A stretch of DNA of 5,431 nucleotides from Gaiellasilicea sp035525905 (GTDB lineage: Bacteria; Actinomycetota; Thermoleophilia; Gaiellales; Gaiellaceae). Positions 5,003-5,431 of this stretch are shown here, piece after piece. Position 1 is the first letter of the stretch. Each line of letters begins with the position of its first letter. The notes beneath the pieces were generated by a model that was not told the DNA's origin, did no database searches, and saw only the letters and a list, made by a program, of their open reading frames with translations. The stretch is taken from positions 1 through 5,431 of the forward strand of contig DATLDK010000054.1 of NCBI GenBank assembly GCA_035525905.1, in the 5' to 3' direction. The translations under genes and the position numbers were made by a program.

Positions 5003-5287
5003 ATGTCGAAGGAACTCTTTGCGCTTGTGCTCGCAGTCGGTGCGGGACTGATGGCGATGTGGGCCTATGCTCGCTTTCCCGGGCTCGCGCCCGAGAAGAT
5101 GGGCAAGACGCTGCTGCATACCGGAGCTGCGTTTGCGCTCCTCGAGCTGACTCCGGGCCTCGGCGGCTCGGTGGGGGCGAGATTCGCGCTCGTGTTCCTG
5201 TTCATCCTGCCTGCGCTCGTCTACGCGCTCCTCTGCACCCTCTGGATGCTGAAGCACGCCCAGACTGCCCTCGGGCTCTCGCGCTAG
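5003..5287 (+). CDS. Small membrane protein, unknown function, 94 residues
   Basis: I do not recognise a family. Three hydrophobic segments are visible: about residues 5-24 (LFALVLAVGAGLMAMWAYAR), 36-52 (TLLHTGAAFALLELTPG, with a His and a Glu inside) and 61-83 (FALVFLFILPALVYALLCTLWML). A short loop with Lys32 and Lys35 joins the first two, and the C-terminus KHAQTALGLSR is polar. It should lie in the cytoplasmic membrane. AGGGAG (4988-4993) stands 9 bases before the ATG and supports this start; the frame is open further upstream to a GTG at 4817, but that reading crosses the terminator and has no coding character. A small hairpin CTACG/CGTAG (4975-4989) overlaps the first two bases of the ribosome site. 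Together with the terminator upstream this suggests control in the leader, but that is inference. Confidence 0.75.
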   Translation: MSKELFALVLAVGAGLMAMWAYARFPGLAPEKMGKTLLHTGAAFALLELTPGLGGSVGARFALVFLFILPALVYALLCTLWMLKHAQTALGLSR

Positions 5288-5299
5288 CGCAATCGCTCG

Positions 5300-5431
5300 T
5301 CAGACGGCGAGGGTCAGGGCGTCCCCGACCTGGATCCCGCGGCGCGCGCACTCCCCGCTCGCGAGCTCCACCACCGCCTTCGCCCCGCGCCGTGCGGCGG
5401 TGCGCCAGGGTCCGAGCGCGGGCTCGATGCC
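5300..5431 (-). CDS. DUF192 family protein, C-terminal part (start outside window)
   Basis: The minus-strand frame is open from the window edge to TGA at 5300-5302 and gives the last 43 residues. They include PWRTAARRGAKAVVELASG, then ECARRGIQVGDALTLAV. This matches the end of DUF192 proteins, where a strand like VLELPAG is followed by a small helix, a GI..GD turn and a final hydrophobic strand. The family is small, often exported, and of unknown function. The gene converges on the membrane-protein gene with only 12 bases between stop codons, and no terminator is visible there. The diagnostic central WMKNT-type motif lies outside the window, so the call rests on the tail only. Confidence 0.75.
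   Translation of the reverse strand, partial: GIEPALGPWRTAARRGAKAVVELASGECARRGIQVGDALTLAV

Overview
The window looks like ordinary chromosome of a GC-rich bacterium, most likely an actinobacterium and possibly Thermoleophilia/Gaiellales-like. That placement is an inference from gene content and base composition. The reasons are very high G+C coding sequence, an aldehyde dehydrogenase/SDR pair closely resembling the mycobacterial Rv2858c-Rv2857c pair as I recall it, promoters of the TANNNT type, an SH3-YkuD L,D-transpeptidase, and a type IV pilin. No transposase, integrase, CRISPR array or phage gene is visible.

Left part (1-2380): the 3' part of an aldehyde dehydrogenase gene overlaps by one base an SDR oxidoreductase gene. 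They look like the end of an operon for oxidising aldehydes, perhaps from polyamine or gamma-glutamyl-amine breakdown. A YjbQ-family gene points back at them, and its stop codon abuts the SDR stop with no gap.

Middle (2381-4081): yjbQ and a secreted L,D-transpeptidase gene diverge from a 105-bp spacer, which holds a good promoter for the transpeptidase that seems to give a leaderless mRNA. Next, on the minus strand, come a 92-residue unknown protein with its own strong ribosome site and promoter, and a poorly delimited small helical ORF.

Right part (4030-5431): a minus-strand type IV prepilin gene ends at a hairpin terminator. It is preceded by a cluster of nested palindromes and a tRNA with anticodon CAU, which looks like the lysidine-type tRNA-Ile2 rather than tRNA-Met. 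Divergent from the tRNA, the plus strand carries about 150 bases without a conserved protein but with several hairpins. Three of these present the same UCCUG loop (complementary to a Shine-Dalgarno sequence), and the last is a terminator followed by TTTT. This is the best candidate for something undescribed: a small RNA, or a leader regulating the small three-helix membrane protein that follows. The window ends in the C-terminal part of a DUF192 protein on the minus strand.
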